DNA of 64,000 bases from Candidatus Accumulibacter necessarius. GTDB lineage: Bacteria; Pseudomonadota; Gammaproteobacteria; Burkholderiales; Rhodocyclaceae. The position numbers were made by a program, and so were the translations under genes. Each line of letters opens with the position of its first letter. Position 1 is the first letter of the stretch. Of the stretch, positions 28,190-37,893 are shown piece by piece. The notes beneath the pieces are model-generated. The model searched no databases. It saw nothing but the letters and a program-made list of their open reading frames with translations, and was not told the origin of the DNA. The stretch covers positions 1 through 64,000 of the forward strand of contig JAFLDL010000020.1 of NCBI GenBank assembly GCA_017302435.1, given 5' to 3'.

Positions 28190-28254
28190 TGGCTCATTAT
28201 AAGGTCTCGACGGCGCATCAGGCATAATGCCACTTTCCTTCCCGGCTGCCGTCG

Positions 28255-29160
28255 ATGTTCGCCCGCCTGCCACACCCGTACCTGCTGCTAGTGCTGACGA
28301 CCCTGTTCTGGTCGGGCAACATGGTCATCGGCCGCGCCATCCGTGACCAGGTCCCACCGTTTTCGCTCGCTTTCTGGCGCTGGACAATCGCTCTCGCTTT
28401 GGTACTGCCGCTGGCCCTGCCGCATCTGCGCGCACAGGGGCCACTGCTCCGACAGCACTGGCTGGCCGTGACCGTCCTCGGCCTGCTCGGCATTGGCGGC
28501 TACAACACCCTGGCGTACATCGGGCTGCAGTACACGCCGGCGACCAACGCCGTCCTGCTGAACTCGTTCATCCCGATCGCCACCATCACGCTGTCGTGGA
28601 TCTTCCTCAAGAAGCACTTGCTGGGCGTCGAGTGGTTCGGTGTTCTGCTCTCCTTCGTCGGCGTGACGTCCATCGTCTGTCGCGGTGACCTGAACACCCT
28701 GGCACAAATGAGCCTCAACGTCGGCGACCTCTGGATGCTCGCGGCCGTTTTCACCTGGGCTCTGTACACGATCGGACTGCAGTGGCGACCACCCGGCGTC
28801 CACCCGATGCTGCTGCTCGCCGCCTTTACGGTTGTCGGCCTCCTGGCACTTGCTCCCGGCTACGCCTGGGAAATCGCACAGGGCCAGACAATCCAGGTGT
28901 CGACCGGTTCGCTGGCCGCCATTGCCTACACCGGGGTCTTTCCAGGTTTTCTCGGCTACGTCTTCTATAACCGCGCCGTCGGCGAAGTCGGGGCCAGCAA
29001 GGCCAGCCTGTTCATTCACTTGATGCCGGTCTTCGGAACCCTCCTTTCGGCCATATTTCTCGCCGAGATTCCGCAGCCTTACCACTACGCCGGCATCAGC
29101 CTGATTTTCGCCGGCATCTACCTCACCACGTCCTCGTTGCCGAGGGCGAAGACCCCATGA
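28255..29160 (+). CDS. EamA/DMT-superfamily transporter
   Basis: A 301-residue protein with ten hydrophobic segments in two EamA repeats. Signatures include LVLTTLFWSGNMVIGRAI at the N-terminus, NTLAYIGLQYTPATNAVLLN at the end of repeat one, and FYNRAVGEVGASKASLFIHL in repeat two. Relatives export amino acids or metabolites, and the substrate is unknown. GGCATAATGCC (CATAAT 28223-28228) is a plausible -10 just upstream. The stop overlaps mtfA by four bases, so the two are co-transcribed. Confidence 0.85.
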   Translation: MFARLPHPYLLLVLTTLFWSGNMVIGRAIRDQVPPFSLAFWRWTIALALVLPLALPHLRAQGPLLRQHWLAVTVLGLLGIGGYNTLAYIGLQYTPATNAVLLNSFIPIATITLSWIFLKKHLLGVEWFGVLLSFVGVTSIVCRGDLNTLAQMSLNVGDLWMLAAVFTWALYTIGLQWRPPGVHPMLLLAAFTVVGLLALAPGYAWEIAQGQTIQVSTGSLAAIAYTGVFPGFLGYVFYNRAVGEVGASKASLFIHLMPVFGTLLSAIFLAEIPQPYHYAGISLIFAGIYLTTSSLPRAKTP

Positions 29161-29945
29161 TTGGCAATCTGTTCGACTGGTTGCGAAACCGGCAGGAGCC
29201 GGCTCCCGTGCCGGAGGCCCTGTGGCAGGCGGTTGTTGCAGCGCTGCCGTTTCTCGCCGCGCTCAGCGACGAAGAGCAGGTCCGGCTGCGCTCTCTGGCC
29301 GAAGACTTCCTCGCCGAAAAGGAGTTCACCGCCGCCGGCGGGCTCGAACTGTCGGACGCGATCTGCGTCTCGATTGCCGCCCAGGGCTGCCTGCCGATTC
29401 TCAACCTCGGCCTCGACTACTACCGTGGCTGGGTGGGAGTGATCGTCTACGCCGACGAGTTCGTCATCCCACGCAGCGTCGAGGACGAATTCGGGGTCGT
29501 CCATGAGTATCAGGAACTGGCCTCGGGCGAGGCGTGGGACGGCGGACCCCTGCTGATTTCCTGGCGCGACGCACAAATGGCTGGCGCCGGCTACAACGTG
29601 GTCATTCATGAGTTCGCGCACAAGCTCGACATGCTCAATGGCGACGCGAACGGCATCCCGCCGCTGCACGCGGGAATTTCGCACACCGACTGGCAGCAGG
29701 TGCTACTCGCCAGCTACCGCCATTTCTGTACGCTGGTCGACCAGGCTGAGGACGGCGGTGAGGAAACCACGTTTGATCCCTATGCTGCCGAGAATCCCGG
29801 CGAGTTCTTCGCCGTCATGAGCGAAGCGTTTTTCGAGACCCCGGACGTGCTGCAGGCCGAATATCCGGCGCTCTACGAAAACCTGGCCGGGTTCTACCGA
29901 CAGGATCCCGCTTCCCGGCTGCTCCCACCGGGCGTTGTGCAGTAG
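29157..29945 (+). CDS. mtfA: M90-family zinc peptidase MtfA
   Basis: A 262-residue soluble protein with the gluzincin-type HEFAHKLDM motif (His, Glu, His) near residue 156 and a downstream acidic stretch (ENPGEFFAVMSEAFFETP) that supplies the third ligand. In E. coli MtfA interacts with the glucose repressor Mlc and has aminopeptidase activity. Whether an Mlc partner exists here is unknown. It is translationally coupled (ATGA) to the EamA exporter gene upstream. Confidence 0.9.
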   Translation: MIGNLFDWLRNRQEPAPVPEALWQAVVAALPFLAALSDEEQVRLRSLAEDFLAEKEFTAAGGLELSDAICVSIAAQGCLPILNLGLDYYRGWVGVIVYADEFVIPRSVEDEFGVVHEYQELASGEAWDGGPLLISWRDAQMAGAGYNVVIHEFAHKLDMLNGDANGIPPLHAGISHTDWQQVLLASYRHFCTLVDQAEDGGEETTFDPYAAENPGEFFAVMSEAFFETPDVLQAEYPALYENLAGFYRQDPASRLLPPGVVQ

Positions 29946-30157
29946 TCTGGGAGGTTTGGATCGCGAAAAAGGGGGCGTTGTCCAACCCGGCGCTCAAAAG
30001 CGACGCCTTGAATGTCGCTTCGCGGTAATCCGGGCGGAGGTCTGCCTCCTGCAGGTGGAGCAGGTCAGAGTGGAGATGGTGGACATTTGGCCGAGGATCT
30101 GAAGTTCAGCCTCTGTCTCGAAGACGATGAGACGGCGTGCAGCACGTCGTCCAACAC

Positions 30158-30721
30158 TTATCGGTTGCCCCCCTGCTGTACGAGGTTCCGCTGCATCAGC
30201 GCGAAGAAGCGGTCGTAGAAAGGACCGGCGGGAACCGTTTCGCTCGCCACCTTGACGAGAGAATCCTCGCTCGCCGAGAGCGGGATCGATACCGAGCCGA
30301 ACGCGGCCACACCAACACTGGCCGAGTTCGGATTCTTCTTCAGCGCGTAACGTTCCTCGATGGCATTGACGTACGCCGTTGCAAGTTTGCCGAGATCGCC
30401 GTCCGCAACGCAGACGACATGAAATGCGATCTGCACGTGCACCTCGCCTTCGGGCTGGAAGTGCTTGCTGGCGCTGATGGAATCCTGCCTGTCCGTGGTC
30501 AACAGGTAGCCCTGACTGAGCAGCGCACGGCGGGCGGCTTCGCAGGTTGCTTCAGCGCTGGCGTCGAACAGGCGCGAGAAGGTCTCGTTGGCCTCGAAGC
30601 CTTCGTTCTGGTAAACCGCGACCTTGCCGGGCCCGCTGGCGCAAGCCGCCAGCAGACCGGTCAGGCCCAGCAGCATCAGGCCGGCGATCAGCCGGTAAAG
30701 AGCGGGCGGCGGCAGGCACAT
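30158..30721 (-). CDS. DUF2242 lipoprotein
   Basis: The ATG at 30721 gives 187 residues. The first 27 form a signal ending in lipobox LLAAC (Cys27). The remainder resembles DUF2242 (YQNEGFEANETFSRLFDAS, then CEAARRALLSQGYLLTTD and GPFYDRFFALMQRNL), a betaproteobacterial family of unknown role. The open frame extends upstream to 30832, but that overlaps the next gene and lacks signal-peptide character. It lies 29 bases from the DUF4332 gene on the same strand and is probably co-transcribed. Confidence 0.78.
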   Translation of the reverse strand: MCLPPPALYRLIAGLMLLGLTGLLAACASGPGKVAVYQNEGFEANETFSRLFDASAEATCEAARRALLSQGYLLTTDRQDSISASKHFQPEGEVHVQIAFHVVCVADGDLGKLATAYVNAIEERYALKKNPNSASVGVAAFGSVSIPLSASEDSLVKVASETVPAGPFYDRFFALMQRNLVQQGGNR

Positions 30722-30750
30722 TGCAAAGTCCGGAAGACGGGGCGAAGTGG

Positions 30751-31158
30751 TCAGTAGCTCAGCGTCTTTGGCAGTTTCTTGGCCTGTTCCACCCAGAACT
30801 CGACCATCGACAGAGCGGGGGGCTGCTTGCAAACCTGCTCCTTGTCGTTGGTGTCGAGGATCCGGGCGTGCAGGTTGTCAGCGCGGCGCGTGGCCAGTTC
30901 CTTGATCGTGTCCACGCCGGCCTTCTCAAGCAGGTCCGAGTACACGCCGGAGACGCCCTTGACCCGGGCGAGGTCAGCGCGATTGGCGAGTTCCAGGATG
31001 ACCCGGACGTCGCAGCCACAGGCGCTGGCCAGTTCCTTGCGCTGTGCCGGGGCAGCGGCCGCGGCCAGCAGCTGTTCGTTGTTCGTGATCCCCTTTTCCT
31101 TGAGTTGGTCAACGAGGTCTGGTGTGGCTCCTTGCAGATCCTTGATGGCGACGGTCAT
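30751..31158 (-). CDS. DUF4332 helix-hairpin-helix protein
   Basis: The ATG at 31158 with GAGGAGGAAG nine bases upstream gives 135 residues starting MTVAIKDLQGATPDLVDQL. It contains two helix-hairpin-helix-like repeats (LVDQLKEKGITNNEQLLAAA, VSGVYSDLLEKAGVDTIKEL) characteristic of DUF4332, which resembles DNA-polymerase or ligase HhH modules. The C-terminal 40 residues (QPPALSMVEFWVEQAKKLPK) are separate. Its function is unknown. The frame upstream to 31401 has no family character. Confidence 0.78.
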   Translation of the reverse strand: MTVAIKDLQGATPDLVDQLKEKGITNNEQLLAAAAAPAQRKELASACGCDVRVILELANRADLARVKGVSGVYSDLLEKAGVDTIKELATRRADNLHARILDTNDKEQVCKQPPALSMVEFWVEQAKKLPKTLSY

Positions 31159-31418
31159 TGCGGCTTCCTCCTCGACAGTACGGGTTCGACATACGGGATC
31201 GTGGTCGCCCTGGGTTGTGTTCAGGGAGCCACTCCTGTCTTTCTGCCGGATGACAGAAGAACAAAGTATGCCACATGCCGGTTTGCCCTGCCGCTGGCTT
31301 TTCCACGATGCCTGCCCCCGACCTTCGACCAGTTCCCGGGTCGCTCCCATTCCCGTCGCGGTTGCAGCCAGAAGCCTGCGGCGGGCTCGTTGCATGGCCA
31401 CGCCCCGGGATGGTGCGG

Positions 31419-34181
31419 TCAGTGCGCCTCATCCCAGTTCAGGCCGAAGCCGACGTCGACCACCAGCGGTACGCGCAGGCTGGCCAAGTCGGTCATCAAG
31501 CGCGGCAACTCGTCGCGCACTCGCGCCAGTTCGTCGTCTGGCACTTCCAGCACGAGCTCATCATGTACCTGCATCAGCAGGCGCGTCTGCAAACGCCCGG
31601 CGTCGAGCCAGTCCTGCACGACGATCATCGCCGACTTGATCAGATCGGCCGCCGAACCCTGCATCGGTGCGTTGATCGCCGCGCGTTCGGCACCCTGGCG
31701 CCGGGCGGCCTGGCTGGAACGGATCTCGGGCAGCCACAGGCGACGGCCGAATACCGTTTCGACGTAGCCCCGCGTGCGAGCCGTTTCGCGCGTGCTCGAC
31801 ATGTAGCGCGCCACCCCGGGGTAACGGGCGAAATAGCGCTCGATATAGGCCTGCGCAGCGCCGCGTTCGAGATCGAGCTGGCGGGCGAGGCCAAAGGCAC
31901 TCATGCCGTAAATCAGGCCGAAGTTGATGACCTTGGCGACCCGCCGCTGATCGGGTCCGACGTCGCCCGGGTTGACACCGAAAATCTCGCCGGCCGTTGC
32001 CCGATGCACGTCCTCACCCTGGGCGAAGGCTTCGAGCAGGCGGGCGTCCTCCGAGAGGTGCGCCATGATGCGCAGCTCGATCTGCGAATAGTCCGCCGAG
32101 ACGATGTGGCTGCCGGGCGGGGCGATGAAAGCGGCCCTAATCCGCCGGCCTTCCGCCGTGCGTACCGGGATGTTCTGCAGATTTGGATCGCTCGACGCCA
32201 GGCGCCCGGTGACCGCCACCGCCTGCGCATAGCTGGTGTGCACGCGCCCGGTCGCCGCATTGACCATCTTCGGCAGCTTGTCGGTATAGGTGCCTTTCAG
32301 TTTGGCGAGCTGCCTCGATTCGAGCAGGATCTTGGGCAGCGGGTAGTCGAGCGCCAGTTCCGAGAGGACTTCCTCGTCGGTCGACGGCGTTCCCGACGGC
32401 GTCTTCTTCTTTACCGGCAGGCCCAGCTTGTCGAACAGGATTTCCGCCAGTTGTTTTGGCGAGTTGAGGTTGAACGGCTGTCCGGCCTCAGCATGCGCCC
32501 GCGCCTCGATCTCCAGCAGACGCTTGCCAATTTCGTGGCTCTGCTGCGTGAGGAGTTGCGAGTCGATCAGCACGCCGGTACGTTCCATGCGGAAGAGGAT
32601 GTCGCGCACCGGTAGTTCGATCGTCTCATACACTCGCAAGAGACCGGCATCGGACTCGATCTGCGGATAAAGCCGCGCGTGCAGGCGCAGGCAGAGATCG
32701 GCATCTTCGGCGGCGTATTCGGCGGCCCGGTCGACCGCCACCTGATCGAACCCAATCTGGTTGGCTCCCTTGCCGCACAGCGCCTCGTAGGGGATCGTCG
32801 CCAGGCCGAGATGGCGTGTCGCGAGCTGGCCCAGGTCGTGTCCGCGTACGCCGTCCTTGCCCGATTCGAGGATGTACGATTGCAGCAGCGTATCGTGCCG
32901 CACCCCGGCCAGGCGAATGCCATGGTTGGCCAGCACATGCTGGTCATACTTCAGATTTTGCCCGATCTTCGCGTGCCGGTCGGACTCCAGCCAGGGCTTC
33001 AGTCGCGCCAGGACTTCATCAAGCGGCAACTGCGTCGGTGCATCGGGATAGTGGTGGGCAAGCGGCAGGTACGCCGCTTGCCCCGGCGTAAGCGCCAGGG
33101 ACATCCCGACCAGGCGTGCGGCAAAGGGATCCAGGCTGGTGGTCTCGGTATCGAGTGCCGTCAGCGGCGAGTGCTCGATCCTTTCCAGCCAGCGCTCGAA
33201 GGTCTGCCGGTCAAGGATCGTTTCGTAAGCCGCCCGGTGGGCACCGTCTGACGACAGGCTCTCCGGCAGGCTCGAAAGTTCGTCTGCGGACACTGCAGCA
33301 TCGGGCGCCCGGCCTTCGCCTGCACCATTGCCCTGGACTTCCTTCAGCCACGTCCGCATCTCATAGTGCGAAAAGATTTCGATCAGTCGTTCGCGATTGG
33401 CCGAGCGTGGCGTGAGGTCGACCAGCGCCAGCGGCAACTGAAGATCGCGGCGAACCGTCACCAGTCGGCGCGCCAGAGGCAGAAAGTCCAACGCCTGGCG
33501 CAGGTTTTGCCCGACGACGCCGCCGATGTCGGCGGCGGCGGCGATCACGCCGTCGAGCGAGCCGTATTCGGCCAGCCATTTCACTGCCGTCTTGGCGCCG
33601 ACCTTGTCGACTCCAGGCACGTTGTCGACGCTGTCGCCGATCAGCGCTAGATAGTCGACGATGCGCTCCGCCGGCACGCCGAACTTGCTGATCACGCCCG
33701 CTTCGTCGAGTACCTCGTTGCTCATGGTATTGACCAGCCTGACCTGCGGCCCCACCAGTTGCGCGAGATCCTTGTCACCCGTCGAGACCACGACCTGCAC
33801 GCCTTGCGCCGTCGCCTGCGTCGTCAGCGTAGCAATCACGTCGTCGGCCTCGACACCGTCGACAACCAGCAGCGGCCAACCGAGCGCTGCGATGGCGTCG
33901 TGCAGGGGTTCGATCTGGCGGACCATGTCTGCAGGCATCGGCGGACGGTTCGCCTTGTACTGCGGATACCAGTCATCACGAAAAGTCCTGCCCTTGGCAT
34001 CGAAGACGCAGCCCTTGTAGTCGATTCCCGACGCGCGGTAGTCGCTTTCCAGTCGGCGCAGCATGTTCAGGACGCCGTGGATCGCCCCCGTCGGTTCGTT
34101 CTGCGTCGTCCGCAGGTCGGGCATGGCGTGAAAGGCGCGATAGAGGTACGACGATCCGTCGACCAGCAGCAAGGTAGGCAT
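31419..34181 (-). CDS. polA: DNA polymerase I
   Basis: A 920-residue protein with all three activities visible. The 5' nuclease is at about 1-290 (LLLVDGSSYLYRAFHAMP, VDGVEADDVIATL, GDKDLAQLV). The 3'-5' proofreading domain spans about 315-490, with the DTET motif in TALDTETTSLDP. The polymerase domain has motif A SADYSQIELRIMAHLSED, motif B KVINFGLIYGMSAFG and motif C MQVHDELVLEVPDDE. It repairs gaps and removes Okazaki RNA primers. It is divergent from a DUF2782 gene, an order I associate with Rhodocyclales. Confidence 0.95.
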   Translation of the reverse strand: MPTLLLVDGSSYLYRAFHAMPDLRTTQNEPTGAIHGVLNMLRRLESDYRASGIDYKGCVFDAKGRTFRDDWYPQYKANRPPMPADMVRQIEPLHDAIAALGWPLLVVDGVEADDVIATLTTQATAQGVQVVVSTGDKDLAQLVGPQVRLVNTMSNEVLDEAGVISKFGVPAERIVDYLALIGDSVDNVPGVDKVGAKTAVKWLAEYGSLDGVIAAAADIGGVVGQNLRQALDFLPLARRLVTVRRDLQLPLALVDLTPRSANRERLIEIFSHYEMRTWLKEVQGNGAGEGRAPDAAVSADELSSLPESLSSDGAHRAAYETILDRQTFERWLERIEHSPLTALDTETTSLDPFAARLVGMSLALTPGQAAYLPLAHHYPDAPTQLPLDEVLARLKPWLESDRHAKIGQNLKYDQHVLANHGIRLAGVRHDTLLQSYILESGKDGVRGHDLGQLATRHLGLATIPYEALCGKGANQIGFDQVAVDRAAEYAAEDADLCLRLHARLYPQIESDAGLLRVYETIELPVRDILFRMERTGVLIDSQLLTQQSHEIGKRLLEIEARAHAEAGQPFNLNSPKQLAEILFDKLGLPVKKKTPSGTPSTDEEVLSELALDYPLPKILLESRQLAKLKGTYTDKLPKMVNAATGRVHTSYAQAVAVTGRLASSDPNLQNIPVRTAEGRRIRAAFIAPPGSHIVSADYSQIELRIMAHLSEDARLLEAFAQGEDVHRATAGEIFGVNPGDVGPDQRRVAKVINFGLIYGMSAFGLARQLDLERGAAQAYIERYFARYPGVARYMSSTRETARTRGYVETVFGRRLWLPEIRSSQAARRQGAERAAINAPMQGSAADLIKSAMIVVQDWLDAGRLQTRLLMQVHDELVLEVPDDELARVRDELPRLMTDLASLRVPLVVDVGFGLNWDEAH

Positions 34182-34415
34182 GGGTACGCAAGAAAATCAA
34201 CGGGAAGGGAGGGTTTCCCCGCCAGACCAGACGCTGCCGGCCAGTCGCGCGGAGCAGTTCGGATGCTGCGGGTTGTCGGCATTATGGCAGAGTTCGCCCG
34301 GCCGACCGTGCCGCCATCAGCCCTTCGAGTGCGGACTGCTGGCCAATCTGTACTACAATTCCTGTCAGGACCGATCAAGTTCCTGCCGATTGTTCAATCA
34401 CCCGGAAATTCTCTC

Positions 34416-34757
34416 ATGCGTCGGATTCAAGCTCTCCTGGCCACATTGGCTTTCGCTGCTGCACCGGTTCTCGCCCAGAACAAGGGAGAGTTGCAGCCCT
34501 TGCCGGCAGTGCCGCCACCGCCACCGGAAATGGCTCCCTTTGATGCCGCCCTTGAACCCGAGGTGACGATCATCAAGCGCGAGGGGAACACCGTCGAGGA
34601 GCACCGGATCAACGGACGCCTCTTCATGATCAAGGTCACGCCGGAACATGGGGTTCCCTACTACCTGGTTGACCGGAAAGGTGACGGAAACTTCAGCCGG
34701 GAGACAATGGGAAATCCCGACGTCGCCGTCCCGATGTGGGTCATCGGTACGTTCTGA
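34416..34757 (+). CDS. DUF2782 secreted small protein
   Basis: The ATG at 34416 gives 113 residues: a signal peptide (MRRIQALLATLAFAAAPVLA), then a proline-rich spacer (LPAVPPPPPE) and a compact domain (EVTIIKREGNTVEEHRINGR, FMIKVTPEHGVPYYLVDRKG) typical of DUF2782. Its function is unknown and it is predicted periplasmic. The frame is open far upstream, through the polA region on the other strand, but the signal peptide fixes the start. TACAAT at 34354-34359 may be a -10. Confidence 0.82.
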   Translation: MRRIQALLATLAFAAAPVLAQNKGELQPLPAVPPPPPEMAPFDAALEPEVTIIKREGNTVEEHRINGRLFMIKVTPEHGVPYYLVDRKGDGNFSRETMGNPDVAVPMWVIGTF

Positions 34758-34948
34758 CCGGCCGGGGTGCTCCTCGCTGGGCAAGCTGGAAGGTCGCACG
34801 CAAGGCGCCTGAAACCTGAACCTTCTCTTGAACGCGAGGCCTCGCCAGTACGTGCTGACGATTGCCGACCCGGTGCGGCAGACCCATCCGCCAGCGTGTT
34901 CAGCTGCCAGCGCCGTTGGCTCCGGCGATCCGGTCGAAATGCCTCTGT

Positions 34949-36232
34949 ATGAATAATTCCCTGCCGCAAGTCCACGAGCAGTATGAAGCGCTGCCATATC
35001 CTCCCCGCGAGCCGGCCGAGGAACGGCAACGACTGGTTACCACCTGGCTCGATTCACTGGCGATGATCAACCATTATTGCTTCGCAGGGGAACAGGACTT
35101 CAAGGATGGTTTTCGTGTCCTGGTTGCGGGCGGAGGTACCGGTGACACGACGATCTATCTTGCCGAGCAGCTGCGTGGTACGAACGCGAGGATCGTCCAT
35201 CTCGATCTGAGCGAGGCGAGCATTGCCATCGCGCGTCGCCGGGCTGAAATTCGTGGTTTGGACAACATCCAGTGGGTGCAGGAATCGCTGCTTGACCTGC
35301 CGCAACTCGACCTTGGACAGTTCGACTACATCAACTGTTCGGGAGTCCTGCATCACCTGCAGGATCCTGACGCCGGCTTGAGGTCCCTGAAGCAGGTTCT
35401 CGCAGTCGACGGCGCGATCGGGATGATGGTCTATGCAACCTACGGCCGCACCGGTGTTTACCAGATGCAGGAACTGCTGCGCCAGATCAACGCGGACACC
35501 GACAGCATGGCAGGCCGCCTCGAGAACGCACGCCAGTTGTTGGCGACGCTACCACCGACAAACTGGTTCGCGCGCGGTGAACAACTGGTCTTCGATCACC
35601 GGCATGGCGACGCCGGCATCTACGATCTGCTGCTGCATGCGCAGGACCGCTCATACACGGTCGAGCAGCTCTACGCCTGGCTGCACGACGAACACGGCTT
35701 TCACATTGAGTTCTCGGATGTCGGCCGCGGTCGATCGCCGTACTTGCCGCAGTTGATCCTGGCACCGCGGCAGCCGCCCTTCCTGGCAAAGGTCAGGCAA
35801 ATGCCGCTGCGACGACAGCAGGCCATAGCCGAACTGATCGGCGGCACGCTGGTCATGCATGCGTTCTTTCTCACCCGCGGCTCGCGCGTCGCACCCTACG
35901 GTGACCCGGCGTGTATCCCTTTCTTTTGCCACGAACCCATTACCGGACCTGAATTGTCGGCGATCATCCATCGCAATACCGCCACCCCCTTCATCATGCA
36001 GCACAGCCACACAGGTATCACCGTCCCGGTTGATACGGGCAGGTTCGGCAAGTTCATCCTGAAGTACATCGACGGCCGACGCAGCTTCGAGGAGGTATTC
36101 TCCCTGGTACGCGCCGAGGAAAAATTCCGCCGCTCGCCACCGAACAACGAAACGCTCTTTGGAGATTTTGTGGCGCTCTACGAGTTTCTCAACGCGATTG
36201 AGCGCCTGCTGCTGACGCGCCGCCGCGCCTGA
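34949..36232 (+). CDS. SAM-dependent methyltransferase with unassigned C-terminal domain
   Basis: The ATG at 34949 gives 427 residues starting MNNSLPQVHEQYEALPYPPR. Residues 40-190 form a class I methyltransferase (FRVLVAGGGTGDTTIYLAEQ, VHLDLSEASIAIARRRA, FDYINCSGVLHHL). The C-terminal half (about 230-427) has no motif I recognise. It ends with KFILKYIDGRRSFEEVFSLV, reminiscent of PqqD-like or winged-helix modules. The YEALPYPPRxP opening is seen in bacterial methyltransferases of unknown target. No neighbour indicates a substrate. Confidence 0.72.
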   Translation: MNNSLPQVHEQYEALPYPPREPAEERQRLVTTWLDSLAMINHYCFAGEQDFKDGFRVLVAGGGTGDTTIYLAEQLRGTNARIVHLDLSEASIAIARRRAEIRGLDNIQWVQESLLDLPQLDLGQFDYINCSGVLHHLQDPDAGLRSLKQVLAVDGAIGMMVYATYGRTGVYQMQELLRQINADTDSMAGRLENARQLLATLPPTNWFARGEQLVFDHRHGDAGIYDLLLHAQDRSYTVEQLYAWLHDEHGFHIEFSDVGRGRSPYLPQLILAPRQPPFLAKVRQMPLRRQQAIAELIGGTLVMHAFFLTRGSRVAPYGDPACIPFFCHEPITGPELSAIIHRNTATPFIMQHSHTGITVPVDTGRFGKFILKYIDGRRSFEEVFSLVRAEEKFRRSPPNNETLFGDFVALYEFLNAIERLLLTRRRA

Positions 36233-36365
36233 GTACCAGCGGTGATCCCGGGTATGCAATCTCACTCCCTGGCGGAACCGGATGGCGGGCGCAGCGCCGC
36301 ACTGCTTGCCTAAGCCGTTGAGGGCGGCTAGCATCCGCTACCTTCAGGTCTGGACGAGCATGGTC

Positions 36366-37103
36366 ATGGAGCACTTCCCGATTCCCGCCCCTGCCTTCGG
36401 CGGCGCTAGCCGCAGAGTCGAGCCGGGCAATGCCATCGACTGGTTCAGGCAGGGATGGGCGATTTTCGTCGTCAATCCGGGTATCTGGATCGCGATCATG
36501 GTGCTCGTGATCGTGATCCATGTCGGCCTGGCGATCGTGCCGTGGATCGGCCCACTGGCTTCTCATCTCCTGACGCCGCTGCTGGCTGCCGGCATGCTCT
36601 GCGCATGCCAAAAGGTGGCCCGCGAAGAAGCGCCTGAAATCAACGACCTGTTCACCGGTTTTCGGCGGCACACCGGCGCTCTGGTCTTGCTCGGCGTGCT
36701 CTATATGCTGGCCATGCTGGGGGTGTTCCTGCTGGTTTTCCTGTTTGTTGGCGGTGGCATCGCCGGCGGACTGCTGCTCGGCAACCCGGTCGGTGCCGGC
36801 ATCGCCTTCGGTGGGATTCTGCTGGCCGCGCTGCTCTGGTTGTTGCTGTCGGTGCCGATCGTGATGGCTGTCTGGTTCGCTCCGGCGCTGGTCGTGTTCA
36901 ACAAGATGCAGCCGGTCGCTGCGCTCAAGGCAAGCTTCAACGCCTGCCTCAAGAACGCCATCGTGTTTCTGGTCTATGCGCTGATTGCCATGGTGTTGTG
37001 CTTCTTCGCTGCGCTGCCGGCTGGTCTCGGGTTCCTGGTTCTCGGACCAGTCCTTGCCGGCTCGGTGTATGCTTCCTATCGTGACGTTTTCATCGCCGCC
37101 TGA
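36366..37103 (+). CDS. BPSS1780-family membrane protein (first of a tandem pair)
   Basis: From the ATG at 36366 (another at 36360) the protein has 245 residues: a cytoplasmic start, IDWFRQGWAIFVVNPGIWIA leading into the first of about six membrane segments, and a C-terminal ASYRDVFIAA. This layout (WFxxGWxxFxxNPxxW at the start, YASYRDVF at the end) is that of the uncharacterised BPSS1780 family. The next gene, 13 bases on, encodes a divergent relative. Confidence 0.75.
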   Translation: MEHFPIPAPAFGGASRRVEPGNAIDWFRQGWAIFVVNPGIWIAIMVLVIVIHVGLAIVPWIGPLASHLLTPLLAAGMLCACQKVAREEAPEINDLFTGFRRHTGALVLLGVLYMLAMLGVFLLVFLFVGGGIAGGLLLGNPVGAGIAFGGILLAALLWLLLSVPIVMAVWFAPALVVFNKMQPVAALKASFNACLKNAIVFLVYALIAMVLCFFAALPAGLGFLVLGPVLAGSVYASYRDVFIAA

Positions 37104-37116
37104 GCGGCCAGACAAC

Positions 37117-37893
37117 ATGCAAGCACTGACTCTTCCCGCCGCGCAAGGATGGCGCTGGCTGACCGACGGCTTCCGGATTTTTCGCAAGAATCACCTGATG
37201 CTGACTTTTCTCGTCATCAGCTACTGGATGCTGATGGCCGTGGTTAACATCATTCCCGTGATCGGAACGGTCGTCACGACGCTGTGTATCCCGGCCTTCT
37301 CGGTCAGCCTGATGAACGCCTGCCGCAACATCGATCGCGGCAGCCCGCTCGCGCCGCAACTGCTGTTCTCTGGTTTTAAAAGCAACCTGCGTTCGCTGCT
37401 CACCCTGGGCGGGATCTACCTGGCGTCGACAGTGGGCATTCTCACCATTTCATCACTGGCCGACGACGGCGCCCTGATGGCGATGATGCTCGCCGGTCAA
37501 AAGCCGGACGAGGCAGCGCTGAGCGACGGCAGCCTGTTGCTCGCCACCCAGATCGCACTGGTTCTTCTCTGCCCGCTGGTCATGGCTTACTGGTATGCGC
37601 CGGTGCTTGCCAGCTGGCATGGCTTGTCGCCCGCCAAGGCCCTGTTCTTCAGTTTCGTCGCCTGCGTGCGCAACTGGCGAGCCTTTCTCGTCTACTCGGT
37701 GGCCATCCTGGTCGTCGCGACGCTGGTGCCGGGACTCATTCTTGGTGTGTTGGCGGCCATGCTACCCAGCGGCGCGGCGCTTCTGACGGTGCTGATGACG
37801 GTGCTGCTCATTCTCGTTCTCGCACCGACGCTGTTTGCCAGCTTCTACGTCAGTTACCGCGAGGTGTTTGTCGCTGTGGACGAAGATGCCTGA
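37117..37893 (+). CDS. BPSS1780-family membrane protein (second of a tandem pair)
   Basis: A 258-residue protein from the ATG at 37117: GWRWLTDGFRIFRKNHLMLT, about six membrane segments, and ending SFYVSYREVFVAVDEDA. It shares the family start and end with the preceding gene but is otherwise divergent, suggesting an old tandem duplication or a two-component membrane complex. Its last eight bases overlap nadD, tying the pair to the nadD operon. Confidence 0.75.
   Translation: MQALTLPAAQGWRWLTDGFRIFRKNHLMLTFLVISYWMLMAVVNIIPVIGTVVTTLCIPAFSVSLMNACRNIDRGSPLAPQLLFSGFKSNLRSLLTLGGIYLASTVGILTISSLADDGALMAMMLAGQKPDEAALSDGSLLLATQIALVLLCPLVMAYWYAPVLASWHGLSPAKALFFSFVACVRNWRAFLVYSVAILVVATLVPGLILGVLAAMLPSGAALLTVLMTVLLILVLAPTLFASFYVSYREVFVAVDEDA

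Noticed and set aside
33759-34415. Extension of the DUF2782 gene across polA
   Set aside because: The signal peptide at 34416 fixes the start. The upstream frame is the complement of polA.
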